From assembly GCA_020796225.1 (NCBI GenBank), contig CM036753.1, forward strand, positions 80,187,441 through 80,251,440: 64,000 bases of DNA, read 5' to 3'. Shown piece after piece: positions 44,221 to 55,060 of this stretch. A program made the translations under genes and the position numbers. The notes beneath the pieces are model-generated. The model was not told the DNA's origin, ran no database searches, and saw only the letters and a program-made list of their open reading frames with translations. Position 1 is the first letter of the stretch; every line of letters begins with the position of its first letter. This stretch comes from Arion vulgaris. Lineage: Eukaryota; Mollusca; Gastropoda; Stylommatophora; Arionidae.

Positions 44221-45178
44221 TATGATTAGTACTATCTTACTATTGTTTTAAGATGTAGTATTTAGTAATATATGATTAGTAATATCTTACTATTGTGTTC
44301 AAGATGTAGTATTTAGTAATCTATAATTAGTACTATCTTACTATTGTGTTCAAGATGTAGTATTTAGTAATCTATGATTAGTACTATCTTACTATTGTGT
44401 TCAAGATGTAGTATTTAGTAATCTATGATTAGTACTATCTTACTATTGTGTTCAAGATGTAGTATTTAGTAATCTATAATTAGTACTATCTTACTATTGT
44501 GTTCAAGATGTAGTATTTAGTAATCTATGATTAGTACTATCTTACTATTGTGTTCAAGATGTAGTATTTAGTAATCTATGATTAGTACTATCTTACTATT
44601 GTGTTCAAGATGTAGTATTTAGTAATCTATGATTAGTACTATCTTACTATTGTGTTCAAGATGTAGTATTTAGTAATCTATAATTAGTACTATCTTACTA
44701 TTGTGTTTAAGATGTATTTAGTAATTATATTAGTATATTTACTATTGTTAAATTAGTATTGTATCTTATTAGTTTCTATATTTTCAAGATGTAGTATTTA
44801 GTAATCTATGATTAGTACTATCTTACTATTGTGTTCAAGATGTAGTATTTAGTAATCTATGATTAGTACTATCTTACTATTGTGTTCAAGATGTAGTATT
44901 TAGTAATCTATAATTAGTACTATCTTACTATTATATTTAATATTGTAGTATTTAGTAATCTATGATTAGTACTATCTTACTATTATATTTAATATTGTAG
45001 TATTTAGTAATATATAATTAGTACTATCTTACTATTTTAAATGTAGTATTTAGTAATTATATTAGTACTATCTACTATTGTTTAAATTAGTATTTAGTAA
45101 TTATATTAGTACTATCTTATATTATATTTAATATTGTAGTATTTAGTAATATATAGTACTATTACTATTATTTTAATA
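44221..45178. repeat. 51-bp AT-rich tandem array, about 19 copies
   Basis: The unit runs TATGATTAGTACTATCTTAC, TATTGTGTTCAAGATGTAGT, ATTTAGTAATC. Copies up to 44700 are uniform. A collapsed patch (44715-44790) and the right end after 44930 are diverged and contain many deletions. Confidence 0.94.
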
Positions 45179-45180
45179 TT

Positions 45181-45415
45181 CTTCTTCTGTGTTCTCACTA
45201 GATTGAGATTTCGGATTCTCTATTAAAGGCAGCCGTCTGGCACAGATTATCAGCCACGTCATATAGTTTGTCTTGGACGCTAGTGTAAGTGGGCCACCTC
45301 TTTCTTCTCAAATCTGCATACTGGGGGCATTTCTGTAGGATATAATTATAATTCCTATGATTTCTGCTTCCCCGTTGGTCAAAGTTTTGGCCACCCTTGT
45401 GATGGTAGGTCTGAC
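45181..45415 (-). pseudogene. RNase-H-type LINE tail, left arm of inverted pair
   Basis: The minus strand encodes Y-I-L-Q-K-C-P-Q-Y-A-D-L-R-R-K-R-W-P, D-K-L-Y-D-V-A-D-N-L and the I-S-I end with a CTTCTTC tail complement. 45355-45415 also matches the inverted arm at 45687-45765. Confidence 0.78.
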
Positions 45416-45417
45416 TT

Positions 45418-45600
45418 CCGGAGCCCAAATTTGGGGTGCAAAGAATAGAACCACTATTACCTGCCACGCATGTCGTAAGAGATGACTAAGGAGGTTTGGC
45501 TGAAATCGGATGCACGTGTCCGCTAGGGAATGCTAACCTGAAACAAATGCTTGCAGAAAACGGATGCACCAGGCCGTAAGCTGCATAACATGGTGCAACG
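45418..45600 (+). mobile_element. SINE family D, 5'-shortened
   Basis: Begins at GGAGCCCAAATTTGGGGTGC (the CGCCCGAGTGG start is missing), with core GTCGTAAGAGATGACTAAGG, then GAAATCGGATGCACGTGTCC. It lies in the spacer of the inverted LINE-tail pair. Confidence 0.68.
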
Positions 45601-45686
45601 ACCCCTCACAGTGAGGAATGGGGTAACGGATTCTACGGACGCCAATCTGCCTCGGAGATTTAGCCACGCAGTAAGAATGTCAAACC

Positions 45687-45930
45687 TACCATCACGAGGG
45701 TTACCAAAATTTACTGCGGGAAGAGGTCGGCGCAAACGGGGAAGCAGAAATCATAGGAATTGTATCCTACAGAACTTTCCCCAGTATGCAGAGTTAAGAA
45801 GAGAGAGGTGACCCACTTACACCAGCGTCCAAGACAAACTGTATGGCTTGGCTGATAATCTGAGGCAGACGGCTGCCTTTATTAGAGAATCCGAGATCCA
45901 AATCTAGTGAGAACGCAGAAGAAGATTTAC
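45687..45930 (+). pseudogene. RNase-H-type LINE tail, right arm of inverted pair
   Basis: Encodes C-I-L-Q-N-F-P-Q-Y-A-E-L-R-R-E-R, then D-K-L-Y-G-L-A-D-N-L-R-Q-T-A-A-F-I-R-E-S-E and an AGAAGAAG tail, mirroring 45181-45415. Confidence 0.78.
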
Positions 45931-46030
45931 TAGGGTAGCTTCCCTACATCAGTCGTTTCTTACGACATGCCTTGTGGGTTGTAGTGCTACTATTATTTGC
46001 TACCTTGCGGGCCCCGGCACTACACGGGTG
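45930..46030 (-). mobile_element. SINE family D2 fragment
   Basis: The minus strand has GGCATGTCGTAAGAAACGACT, in 20-base terms GCATGTCGTAAGAAACGACT, followed by TAGGGAAGC, as in 38400-38450. Confidence 0.6.
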
Positions 46031-46088
46031 AAAGCATAGACGATGTTGAACACAGGAAAAGATACGTGAGATGACAGCGTTGATTAAT

Positions 46089-46295
46089 AGGTTTATGTTT
46101 CCACATGTAATCGTCCATTTGTAGTGTTCCTCGAAATTCGTCATTCTTGTTGTATTGTTTGCTTGATAAAGGCCTTTGGTCGAAACGTTGCTGTTTATCG
46201 TCACTGTTTATGTATTTTGTAAAACTGTAGTACTTTGTTTTTACGTGTTTACCTATTTTCCAAGTTTTACTGCAGTCTCCACCCTTTTTCGACAG
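46089..46295 (-). repeat. Dispersed repeat F, single copy
   Basis: Matches one arm of the foldback at 36858-37355 along its length, including GATAAAGGCCTTTGGTCGAA and the GGGTGGAGACTGCAGTAAAA end. Confidence 0.8.
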
Positions 46296-46597
46296 CGTTG
46301 ATTACGAATGCTAGCCCCCAAGATTGTGAATAGACATGACCGTACACAATCAGCAGGCAATCCCCACTTGAAAAATAAGAACTTGAGTCATCCAAGTGTT
46401 ATATTACTTTGAACATAGGAAGTTATCAATTATTGCGATATTAACTAACTGATAATATGATATGATTACTTCACAGTTTGTCTGTATATATAATAAAATA
46501 GAAGATTATGGGATATAGGTATAGAATTGGCTATTGTCGACTTTATATGCGTAAGAGAGCGAGAAAAATTGAGCGAGATGGTATTTATCCTGTAAGT

Positions 46598-46993
46598 CAG
46601 CGTTTCAGAAACTTGGGTCCGTGGACCTCCGGGTGTCCACGAGGAATTCACAAGTAGTTCTCAAGCGTTTGAAGAAGTATTATGATCTTTGATATTTCAA
46701 ACAGAAATTATTGTATTTAACTTGAATAAAAACAATGGTAAACTAATTCCACTGAAAAATCAAAGGACTCGGACCAGACCGGAGTCTAAATGTCTGACAG
46801 GACAAAATGATAGATCTGTGTTGAATTTCAACTTTTCCGCAGTCTGAGAAATTGGAGCCAGCTTGACTGTTGGTGTGGTGTAATAATAACTCCATCGCTA
46901 GAAGATTTTCATATATAGAAACTTTGAGGGCTCCACGGCAGCAAAATGTATTTAAAAGAGGGTCCACATTAATGTAAAATTTGGGAACCGCTG
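46598..46993 (+). mobile_element. hAT-like MITE copy 3, 396 bp
   Basis: Ends CAGCGTTTCAGAAACTT and TTTGGGAACCGCTG; TSD CTGTAAGT (46590-46597) and CTATAAGT (46994-47001), 7 of 8 identical. The interior matches copies 1 and 2. Confidence 0.9.
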
Positions 46994-47484
46994 CTATAAG
47001 TAAATGACACAGCATGAGAACACGAAGTCCGTGAGCTTGTCATTCCAGGCATGCTTCATAAATCACAAGTATTTAGTTTGATTCATATCTTTTACCAACT
47101 TAAACTGTCACCATTTTCTAACTACAGGCAGACACCAATGACGGCAGTGAATGAATGCATATTTAACATCACAAAAGCTTTACGATTCGAAATGATGAAA
47201 AGCGATCACAAACGAAATGACAAAAAAGGTAATGACAGGTTATATATAGTTGTTATACAACGAATGTTGGCATAGCGTATAGAGGAACTGGTTGCTTGTG
47301 CATATAAAGAAATGGCTGCATTCCACAAACTAGCGTTACGGCTGATATGTTGTAACAACGTGTTTTATATTTCTTCAAGCCTAAGACTTAAAAACACAAG
47401 CACAGACTAATTCTTGACATGTAAAATATATCGGAGGAATTTTACTTTGTTTCAAATGCCAAGTCTTACTAAAAAAAAAGTTAA

Positions 47485-47716
47485 TTGCATATCCTTTACA
47501 GGATATCACGACTTTGCGAATCAACTCCAGCTTTTTAACGCTGTTTGTGATTTTTCTAGGCATTATTTAGTTTGTCATTGCTTTCTGAACGGGTGGTGCC
47601 ATCGTCCTTTGTAAAAATCCAAGCGAAACAATTTGCAACCAAATTATCCGCTGCATGATTGGAACTCAGAACGTCGGGGTTAATAGACCCCTAAGTCACT
47701 ATCCCCTAAGTCACAG
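47485..47716 (-). mobile_element. SINE family B copy
   Basis: Co-linear with 50162-50401: GCATATCC, TTTTTCTAGGCA, TGCTTTCTGAACGGGTG, CATCGTCCTTTGTAAAAATC, AACTCAGAACGTCGGGGTTA. The tRNA-like head is at the right end. Confidence 0.75.
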
Positions 47717-47797
47717 ACGCCACTCAAGTCTTACTACAGTTGAGTAATGGTGTTTCTCTTCTTCAACTTTCAATCTTGTGGTTATGATAAGTTTTCA

Positions 47798-47934
47798 ATA
47801 CTGTCACCTCATTGGCCCATTGTCTTACCGAACCAGTGGATTTTCTGCCAGCCTGCGGAATTGAACCCGGACTCACAGAGGGCTTATCACCCGTCGTCCA
47901 ACGCGCTACGAACACGCTGGACAGGCGGGCAACT
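47798..47934 (-). mobile_element. SINE family G, head part
   Basis: The minus strand has GCCCGCCTGTCCAGCGTGTT, then GGGTTCAATTCCGCAGGCTG (a good B box). The body is truncated; the 41-bp array begins at its head. Confidence 0.75.
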
Positions 47935-47937
47935 ATG

Positions 47938-48330
47938 AACAATATAGTACTTACTAAGACAGCTGATAAAAATGACTGAACAATATAGTACGTCCAAAGA
48001 TAGCTGATAAAAATTACTGAATAATATAGTACTTCCAAAGAAAGCTGATAAAAATGACTGAACAATATAGTACTTCCAAAGACAGTTGATAAAAATGACT
48101 GAACAATATAGTACTTACAAAGACAGCTGATAAAAATGACTGAACAATATCGTACTTCCAAAGACAGCTGATAAAAATGACTGAACAATATAGTACTTAC
48201 AAAGACAGCTGATAAAAATGACTGAACAATATCGTACTTCCAAAGACAGTTGATAAAATGACTGAACAATATCGTACTTCCAAAGACAGCTGATAAAAAT
48301 GACTGAACAATATAGTACTTACAAAGACAA
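47938..48330. repeat. 41-bp tandem array, about 9.5 copies
   Basis: The unit runs GACTGAACAATATAGTACTT, CCAAAGACAGCTGATAAAAA, T. Variants are TAGTAC/CGTAC and TTCC/TTAC. One base is missing at about 48257. Confidence 0.95.
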
Positions 48331-49551
48331 CCACCAAATAATTAAATAATTGAGGCTCCTGAAATTCCCGACATGATCATTGTCCATAGTGTTAAAAAAT
48401 AAGAAAGCGTATCAGACTTCTCTTGGACGTTTATGATCTGTCTATCATTTCCTTTACTTCTCTTTCTTGATGATCAACGAAGCAAAGGAAACGACGAAGA
48501 CCATTAGTGTGAACACGTTAGACAACTTACAAAACTCTTCACATGAGGTCTCCTTTACAATGAACTGAAGTCTTTGCAGTCAAGCGTCCCATCTTAGATT
48601 ATTCTCATATTGCCTTTCACAAGAACAACTAAATTGGGCATGCTATTTCTGTTTCTAGATAGCAATGCATAGACAAGATAACCTTTCTTCTATAGCTTCA
48701 TAACACTTTCTCACCAGATGGAAGCCGCCCAGATTACATTAAAAATTCGCTAGACAAGCTGAAGTTTGCGAACGATGAGAGAAGGTAATTTCAGTGACAA
48801 AAACGAAATATTCACACCTACATCAGCAACCATTATTATTATGCATATCTTAACTCCCCGTGGAGCATAATATCGCAACTATTTATCGCTTGTAAACTGA
48901 CATTTTTCCGCTTCACACGGTCTAGAGCTGCTGACTATCTTTTCTATTCTTCTCGTTCAAAGTTATCTAAGGCTTCCTGACTTTATTTCTCAACTAACTA
49001 TTTCAGCCAAAAATCATGTCATATAGGCTGTTTTCTATAACATGCCATGCTCATCTAAATCTTTTTCTTAAATTTGCAACTGTGTTAGCAGTAAACATGT
49101 TTTCACTCGTAAACCCTTGTTAACCGAATGCTATAATTCTGTTCAGCTCTCCATTATGTTCTGCGTATCATATTTCTAGTAATGGTATCTATGTTTCTCT
49201 AATGTTCACACTTTAGTAGTACTTACGTTGATTGTTGCTGGACAGTTCCTACTAGATTGATTGATTGATTGATTGCTATGACTATCATTGTTGTATTTCG
49301 GTGAAGAACAAGTTTGCTCCAATATTTTTTCTCACACATGAGAGTTTTAGCGACAGCGCACAAACTCCTTACTCTTAACATGAGAAACGAGGTTGTCGGT
49401 AGCAAAATTGATAATACGCAACGCTAGTCACCACGTACCGTGAAAATTCCGAGGTTCGTGCCAGCTTGAATCGTGGGCTCCAATAACATGTTATCGGGGG
49501 CAACGTTTGGATCAACAATTATCGTTGTACACAAGGTTAGAGGTTAGACTA
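48331..49551. other. Mostly unassigned
   Basis: No gene seen. (GATT)n lies at 49256-49276. TTAACTCCCCGTGGAGCATA near 48848 resembles the extreme 3' end of the RTE-type LINE at 38700 but cannot be extended. Confidence 0.45.
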
Positions 49552-50095
49552 CAGGCTCACTGATCCTTTACTTGGGGATCCAAACTACAAGTACATTTAA
49601 AGTCGGAATAAGGCTCGCCTGAATGGCATGGGACAGGGGATCGAGAGAGAGAATGGCATGGGGCAGGGGATCGAGAGAGAGAGAGAATGGCATGGGGCAG
49701 GGGATCGAGAGAGAGAGAAAATGGCATGGGGCAGGGGATCGAGAGAGAGAATGGCATGGGGCAGGGGATCGAGAGAGAGAGAGAATGGCTTGGGGCAGGG
49801 GATCGAAAGAGAGAATGGCATGGGGCAGGGGATCGAGAGAGAGAGAGAGAGAATGGCATGGGGCAGGGGATCGAGAGAGAGAGAATGGCATGGGGCAGGG
49901 GATCGAGAGAGAGAGAGAATGGCATGGGGCAGGGGATCGAGAGAGAGAGAATGGCATGGGGCAGGGGATCGAGAGAGAGAGAGAATGGCATGGGGCAGGG
50001 GATCGAGAGAGAGAGAATGGCGTGGGGCAATGGTGATAAAGAAAGCAAGACTTCACGCAAAAATCAGTAGAGTCTACGCCTGAATTCAAAGCGGC
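49552..50095 (-). mobile_element. SINE-like family E split by a minisatellite
   Basis: Left part 49560-49620 (GATCCTTTACTTGG, AAAGTCGGAATAAGG) and right part 50031-50095 (AAGACTTCACGCAAAAATCA, GCCTGAATTCAAAGC) match 60830-60960 continuously. The sequence between them is the GA-rich array. Confidence 0.65.
49621..50030. repeat. GA-rich minisatellite, about 11 units
   Basis: The unit is GAATGGCATGGGGCAGGGGA followed by TCGAGAGA and a variable (GA)n; unit length varies by 2-bp steps. Open frames on both strands are by-products. Confidence 0.93.
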
Positions 50096-50161
50096 AAACG
50101 AAAAAAAACCAACATCAGAATTGTGTCAAAAATAGACAAATCATTGCAGACATTTATACCA

Positions 50162-50401
50162 ACATGAAATGAAAATCGTGGCATATCCTAAAGGACGTAG
50201 CCATCAACTACAGTAAACGAGTCGTTGATTTTCTAGGCACCACTTATACGTTCAGTAGTTTGCCATTGCTTTCTGAACGGGTGACGCCATCGTCCTTTGT
50301 AAAAATCAACGGAAACAATTTGCAAGCAAACTGTCCGCAGCGTAATTCGAACTCAGAACGTCGGGGTTAATAGATCGAGTCACTAACCCCTAGGCCACAG
50401 C
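50162..50401 (-). mobile_element. SINE family B, complete copy
   Basis: The minus strand starts with A-box-like GCTGTGGCCTAGGGGTTAGT and B-box-like GAGTTCGAATT, then body, then tail at 50162 (CATGAAATGAAAATCG). TATACCA at 50155-50161 and 50402-50408 may be the TSD. Confidence 0.78.
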
Positions 50402-50408
50402 TATACCA

Positions 50409-50806
50409 TCTACTAATCTGAACAGCAACAATAATAAGCGAAGAATCGTTTCTGCGGACAACCAGACTGCCATTCCATTACTCACTTCCCTCTGGGGATC
50501 TGTTAAAATCATTATAATTCTTACGATGTAACAAGTATTAGTCAGTCAAAATATCTTAAGGGTAATTATTGATTTCTGTGTAAAGACTAGTAGAGTAATT
50601 AAATCACCGATAACGTCGTTTGCTGCTGGGGAGAAAATTACTTTTCAGAAATATTTAATGGTACAAGAAACCTATGTGGATACAAGCAGAGAAGACAAGA
50701 TGATGTGTTCTATACAAATGAATAAGATGGATACATTTTTAGTAAACAACGCACTCAGTATAGTTATTCAATAACAGATTAGCAATCACTGTCCGCACAG
50801 ACGGTA
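50409..50806. other. No recognisable feature
   Basis: AT-rich spacer before the 38-bp array. Confidence 0.5.
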
Positions 50807-52000
50807 CTGTGGGTTCTTCATGCAATAAACAGTCGTAAAACATAGTGGGTTCTTCATGCAATAAACAGTTGTAACACATTGATTGAGTTCTTCATGCAAT
50901 AATCAGTTGTAACACATTGATTGGGTTCTTCATGCAATAATCAGTTGTAACACATTGATTGAGTTCTTCATGCAATAAACAGTTGTAACACATTGATTGG
51001 GTTCTTCATGCAATAATCAGTTGTAACACATTGATTGAGTTCTTCATGCAATAAACAGTTGTAACACATTGATTGAGTTCTTCATGCAATAATCAGTTGT
51101 AACACATTGATTGAGTTCTTCATGCAATAAACAGTTGTAACACATTGATTGAGTTCTTCATGCAATAAACAGTTGTAACACATTGATTGAGTTATTCATG
51201 CAATAAACAGTTGTAACACATTGATTGAGTTCTTCATGCAATAAACAGTTGTAACACATTGATTGAGTTCTTCAAGCAATAATCAGTTGTAACACATTGA
51301 TTGAGTTCTTCATGCAATAAACAGTTGTAACACATTGATTGAGTTCTTCATGCAATAAACAGTTGTAACACATTGATTGAGTTATTCATGCAATAAACAG
51401 TTGTAACACATTGATTGAGTTCTTCATGCAATAAACAGTTGTAACACATTGATTGAGTTCTTCATGCAATAAACAGTTGTAACACATTGATTGAGTTCTT
51501 CATGGAATAATCAGTTGTAACACATTGATTGAGTTCTTCATGCAATAAACAGTTGTAACACATTGATTGAGTTCTTCATGCAATAAACAGTTGTAACACA
51601 TTGATTGAGTTCTTCATGCAATAAACAGTTGTAACACATTGATTGAGTTCTTCATGCAATAAACAGTTGTAACACATTGATTGAGTTCTTCATGCAATAA
51701 ACAGTTGTAACACATTGATTGAGTTCTTCATGGAATAATCAGTTGTAACACATTGATTGAGTTCTTCATGCAATAAACAGTTGTAACACATTGATTGAGT
51801 TCTTCATGCAATAATCAGTTGTAACACATTGATTGAGTTCTTCATGCAATAAACAGTTGTAACACATTGATTGAGTTCTTCATGGAATAATCAGTTGTAA
51901 CACATTGATTGAGTTCTTCATGCAATAAACAGTTGTAACACATAGTGAGTTCTTCATGCAATAAACAGTTGTAACACATTGATTGAGTTCTTCATGGAAT
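50807..52000. repeat. 38-bp tandem array, about 31 copies
   Basis: The unit runs ATTGAGTTCTTCATGCAATA, AACAGTTGTAACACATTG. Variants AATAATC, CATGGAAT and GAGTTATTC recur in the same order at spaced intervals, suggesting block duplication. Confidence 0.96.
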
Positions 52001-52482
52001 GGAAAGTAATAAAAATGTTATGGAAACGCCCACACCTACTGCAAAGTCGAAGTGGGCGTTTCTTGCAACAGAAAGTCGTAAAACTGTGATTTTTCTACAT
52101 TACAATTTTATTTTTAAAGTTGGAATTTCCCTGCAATATAGCCATAGCACAGTTAGGTTTTGTTGTACATGAAAGTCACAAATCTATCTACTGTACTCGC
52201 ATCTTTCAGTACATGTGTTTTTTTTCTATGTATAGCATATTGAAATAAACTAGCTTCAATCACAAGTACATACAGATTTATTGACTACATGGTCAATTCT
52301 CTAGTCTACCTTGCGAAAATTGGGTATCCAGAATGTTAAGCACTTGGCCCCTCTCTTCTTGTCTTAACGTATGGACGCCCATGTCTAAGAGGGATGAAGT
52401 TCACGTAGAGCCCCCACCTTCAAATTACTCACGCTAAAGATTCACTCACAGTTTTTGTAAAAATGAAAATTAAAGTACACTT
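52001..52482. other. Unassigned, with one hairpin
   Basis: GAAACGCCCAC (52023-52033) and GTGGGCGTTTC (52052-52062) are perfect inverted complements around an 18-base loop. The rest is AT-rich without a gene. Confidence 0.6.
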
Positions 52483-52494
52483 AAAGCCTCTCAC

Positions 52495-52699
52495 GCCCGT
52501 CTGCCCAGCGTGTTCGTAGTGCGTTGGACTACGGGTGACTATCCCTCTGTGTGTGGGTTCAATTCCGCGGGATGGCAGAAAAAGCCACAGATTCCCCAGA
52601 TTTACGGTGTTCGTGTCACAGAACCGAAGAATTACGATGTCCATGGCACCGAGACGAAGAGCTGAAAAGCTCAAGTGCTTCTGGATCGGAAGAAAAAAA
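52495..52699 (+). mobile_element. SINE family G, complete copy with 12-bp TSD
   Basis: Begins GCCCGTCTGCCCAGCGTGTT, B box GGTTCAATTCC (about 52557-52567), body GATTTACGGTGTTCGTGTCA and GAGACGAAGAGCTGAAAAGC, then a poly-A tail (AGAAAAAAAAAA). AAAGCCTCTCAC is repeated exactly at 52483-52494 and 52700-52711. The structure is that of a tRNA-derived SINE moved by LINE machinery. Confidence 0.9.
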
Positions 52700-52979
52700 A
52701 AAGCCTCTCACCAGAACAAAAATTGAGATAAAAAGCTACAAATTTAATTCTTACCAAGTTGACCGTCATGAAACAACCGAGTGAACGAACACAAACCAAA
52801 CGAACGCATGACGAAGTCACATGTGTTGGAACAAAAGTTCCAGATATCGCAGCTTATCTATCAAATTAGATCTGCGTACTCAACACTCAACTAAACCAAA
52901 TCACACAACAAATCATTACGACGTAAGTTATAAAGGGATTGCCTTAGAGAAGAAAAACCCAGTTTTCCTATTTGTGTTC

Positions 52980-53515
52980 TAATTCAAAATTAGCACTCGT
53001 TGGACAAAAGCTAACCGAGTACTGGGGCAGCTAACACCACTGGTGTCACATAAAGAGATACCACTAACAACTAAAGCAAATCTCATAAGAACGATTTTCT
53101 GGGCAACACTATGTACAGCAGCTAATGAGCGGAAAATCATAACGACAGAGATGAGGTGTCTTAGAAGAGCTGCAGGTGTGACAATAAGAGACACAATTAG
53201 AAATGAAGAAATCAGAAGAAGACTGGATGTGAAACCAGTCATGCAATTCATAAAAGAACAACATATTAAATGGTTTGGACACCTGGCCAGAATGCCCTGG
53301 TATCGCCTACCACAGAGAGCCACACAGAAAAATATAATGAGTACAAAGCAAGAGGAAGACCATGCAAAAGATGGAGCGACGGCATCAATAACAGCCTTAC
53401 GAACATGAATATCAGCTTACAAAGTACCTTAAAACAAACACACAGAAGATCACTACGTTTCACCCCCAACACTTCTATAAAGAAGTAAATGGTGGAAGAG
53501 AAGAACAAGCACACA
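52980..53515 (+). pseudogene. LINE reverse transcriptase C-terminal part
   Basis: From about 52991 it encodes T-R-W-T-K-A-N-R-V-L-G-Q-L-T-P-L-V, then H-K-E-I-P-L-T-T-K-A-N-L-I, I-I-T-T-E-M-R-C-L-R-R-A-A-G-V, V-M-Q-F-I-K-E-Q and W-F-G-H-L-A-R-M (to 53295). After a +1 shift G-R-P-C-K-R-W follows at about 53350. The open piece 53043-53408 has 121 codons. A 60-bp 3' segment (AGAAGATCACTACGTTTCAC) is duplicated at 53445-53575. Same family as the composite LINE at 17.3-25 kb. Confidence 0.85.
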
Positions 53516-53579
53516 GAGGATCACTACGTTTCACCCCCAACACTTCTATATAGAAGTCAATGGTGGAAGAGAAGTTCTA

Positions 53580-54183
53580 ATTTTTAACTTTTATTTCCAG
53601 TTTAGCATCGACCTTTTCATTTTCATCCCTTGACATAAGTGACATGGGGGACGGAGCACTCAAGTGGATGATTTTCAGATCAGATATTCCCAAACATGTC
53701 TGCAATGGGATTTACTGGTGAACGTCGTCTACACGGAGGTCTATCCACTCTTCTTCTTATGGATTAGTTCATCACGCTCAGAAGTTCAAATAAAGAGATG
53801 TCTCACTGGATCCAGTAGCGATTCACAGAAGCAGCCCCATTTAATCATAGCCATTAACTGTATAATGCAAATATGTTGCATTTCCATTCCTGTGTACCGG
53901 AGTCGTTTAAGACTGACTTTTTCCGTCTGTACTGCTCGCAAGACATTGAATATTGTTTAATTCACTGATTTTTATGTGTGTTTTTATTTTTTATTTTACT
54001 TTTACGGTTTCTTGAATAATCAGTTTGGTCCACTTCACATTTGACAGAAGCTGCACAGCGCAAGTTTCTACTATAGTTAATATGGAGGCCAAGGCGATGT
54101 TGAATGAATGAATACACATGGAATGATAAAGCTGCATGTTATGCCTACTGATGGCTTTTTGATTCGAGGTAAACTGGGTCATC
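53580..54183. other. No recognisable feature
   Basis: The plus-strand frame 53664-53960 (98 codons) shows no known motif. Confidence 0.45.
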
Positions 54184-54333
54184 ATTAAGGTGCGTATCCT
54201 TTATAGGACGTTGCTCTCTTTGCAGCACATCTGAAATTCATTCTGTCTCTTGCCAGTTCACCCACTTCGTCGATGGTCATATTCATGGTTTCTTTAATAT
54301 CTTGTAGCCATCTTCTTCTTGATCTGCCTCTGC
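54184..54333 (-). pseudogene. LINE C-terminus, distal part (split by nested LINE)
   Basis: The minus strand encodes G-R-S-R-R-R-W-L-Q-D-I-K-E-T-M-N and L-A-R-D-R-M-N-F-R-C-A-A-K-R-A-T, matching 30690-30842. Its proximal part is 54734-54870. Confidence 0.82.
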
Positions 54334-54346
54334 GTCCTGGGACCCT

Positions 54347-54720
54347 CTCTCTCTCTCTCTTTGCCTTTTTACCCCGGGTTGGGGCATAGGCCTCAACCAA
54401 CTCATGCCAAGTCTTCCTATCTCTAGCTATCTCCTGCAGCTCCTCCAGCTCTTCTTTATATTGTTGATCTCTGCCTCAAATCTCGTCTCCATGTATTTCT
54501 CGGCCTCCCCCTTCTTTCGCTGTCCCTGCGGGTTCCAGGCAAGGACCCTTCTTGTTATATTCCTCTTCGGTTTTCGCAAAGTGTGTCCTATCCAGCGCCA
54601 GCGTCTTTTTAACCTGTTCGTTCACTGGAATCTGTCTTGTTCTCTCCATAAGTTCCTCATTTGTGACCCTAGCATACCATCTTATTCCCTCTATTCTGCG
54701 CAGACACCAGTTGATGAATG
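54347..54720 (-). mobile_element. RTE-type LINE 3' piece nested in another LINE
   Basis: GTCCTGGGACCCT is present exactly at 54334-54346 and 54721-54733, a 13-bp TSD. The minus strand encodes N-W-C-L-R-R-I-E-G-I-R-W-Y, V-T-N-E-E-L-M-E-R-T-R-Q-I-P-V and a degraded C-terminus, ending in an AG-repeat tail (CTCTCTCTCTCT on the plus strand at 54345-54361). A 5'-truncated insertion, 374 bp. Confidence 0.9.
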
Positions 54721-55060
54721 GTCCTGGGACCCTGCCCTCTAGTATTGTTCTTTCCAGGCCATCGTGACGCTTGATGTGACCAAAGTATGTAATTTTTCTG
54801 TATAGTATGTTGTTTATCAGCCAATTCTCTTTAACATTTAGTTCTTTCAGAGTGCATGGGCTTTTACGGAGAGCACGAGATGTAAAACTGTCAAGAATAA
54901 GAACGATGTCTTTGCTGGAAGCACATTCCCAGAGAAAGTGCCTCAGTGTCCGGGGATTGATGCTGCTGCTGCAATCTGTCAAAGATGACTGCCAGATTGA
55001 GTCTGTCGGCAAAAAGTAGATTATCTGTTGATGCGTACAATATATGTCCTGAACGACTGT
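54721..55060 (-). pseudogene. LINE fragments, proximal part
   Basis: The minus strand encodes L-K-E-L-N-V-K-E-N-W-L-I-N-N-I-L-Y-R-K and F-G-H-I-K-R-H-D-G-L-E-R (54734-54860), as at 30570-30680. Before it (54870-55060) lies a different LINE end with R-H-F-L-W-E-C-A-S-S, typical of RNase-H-type C-termini. The junction near 54865 joins two families in one open frame. Confidence 0.7.

Noticed and set aside
49557..50089. Ser/Pro-rich and Gly/Arg-rich ORFs on both strands
   Set aside because: They come from the GA-rich minisatellite and are open on both strands alike.
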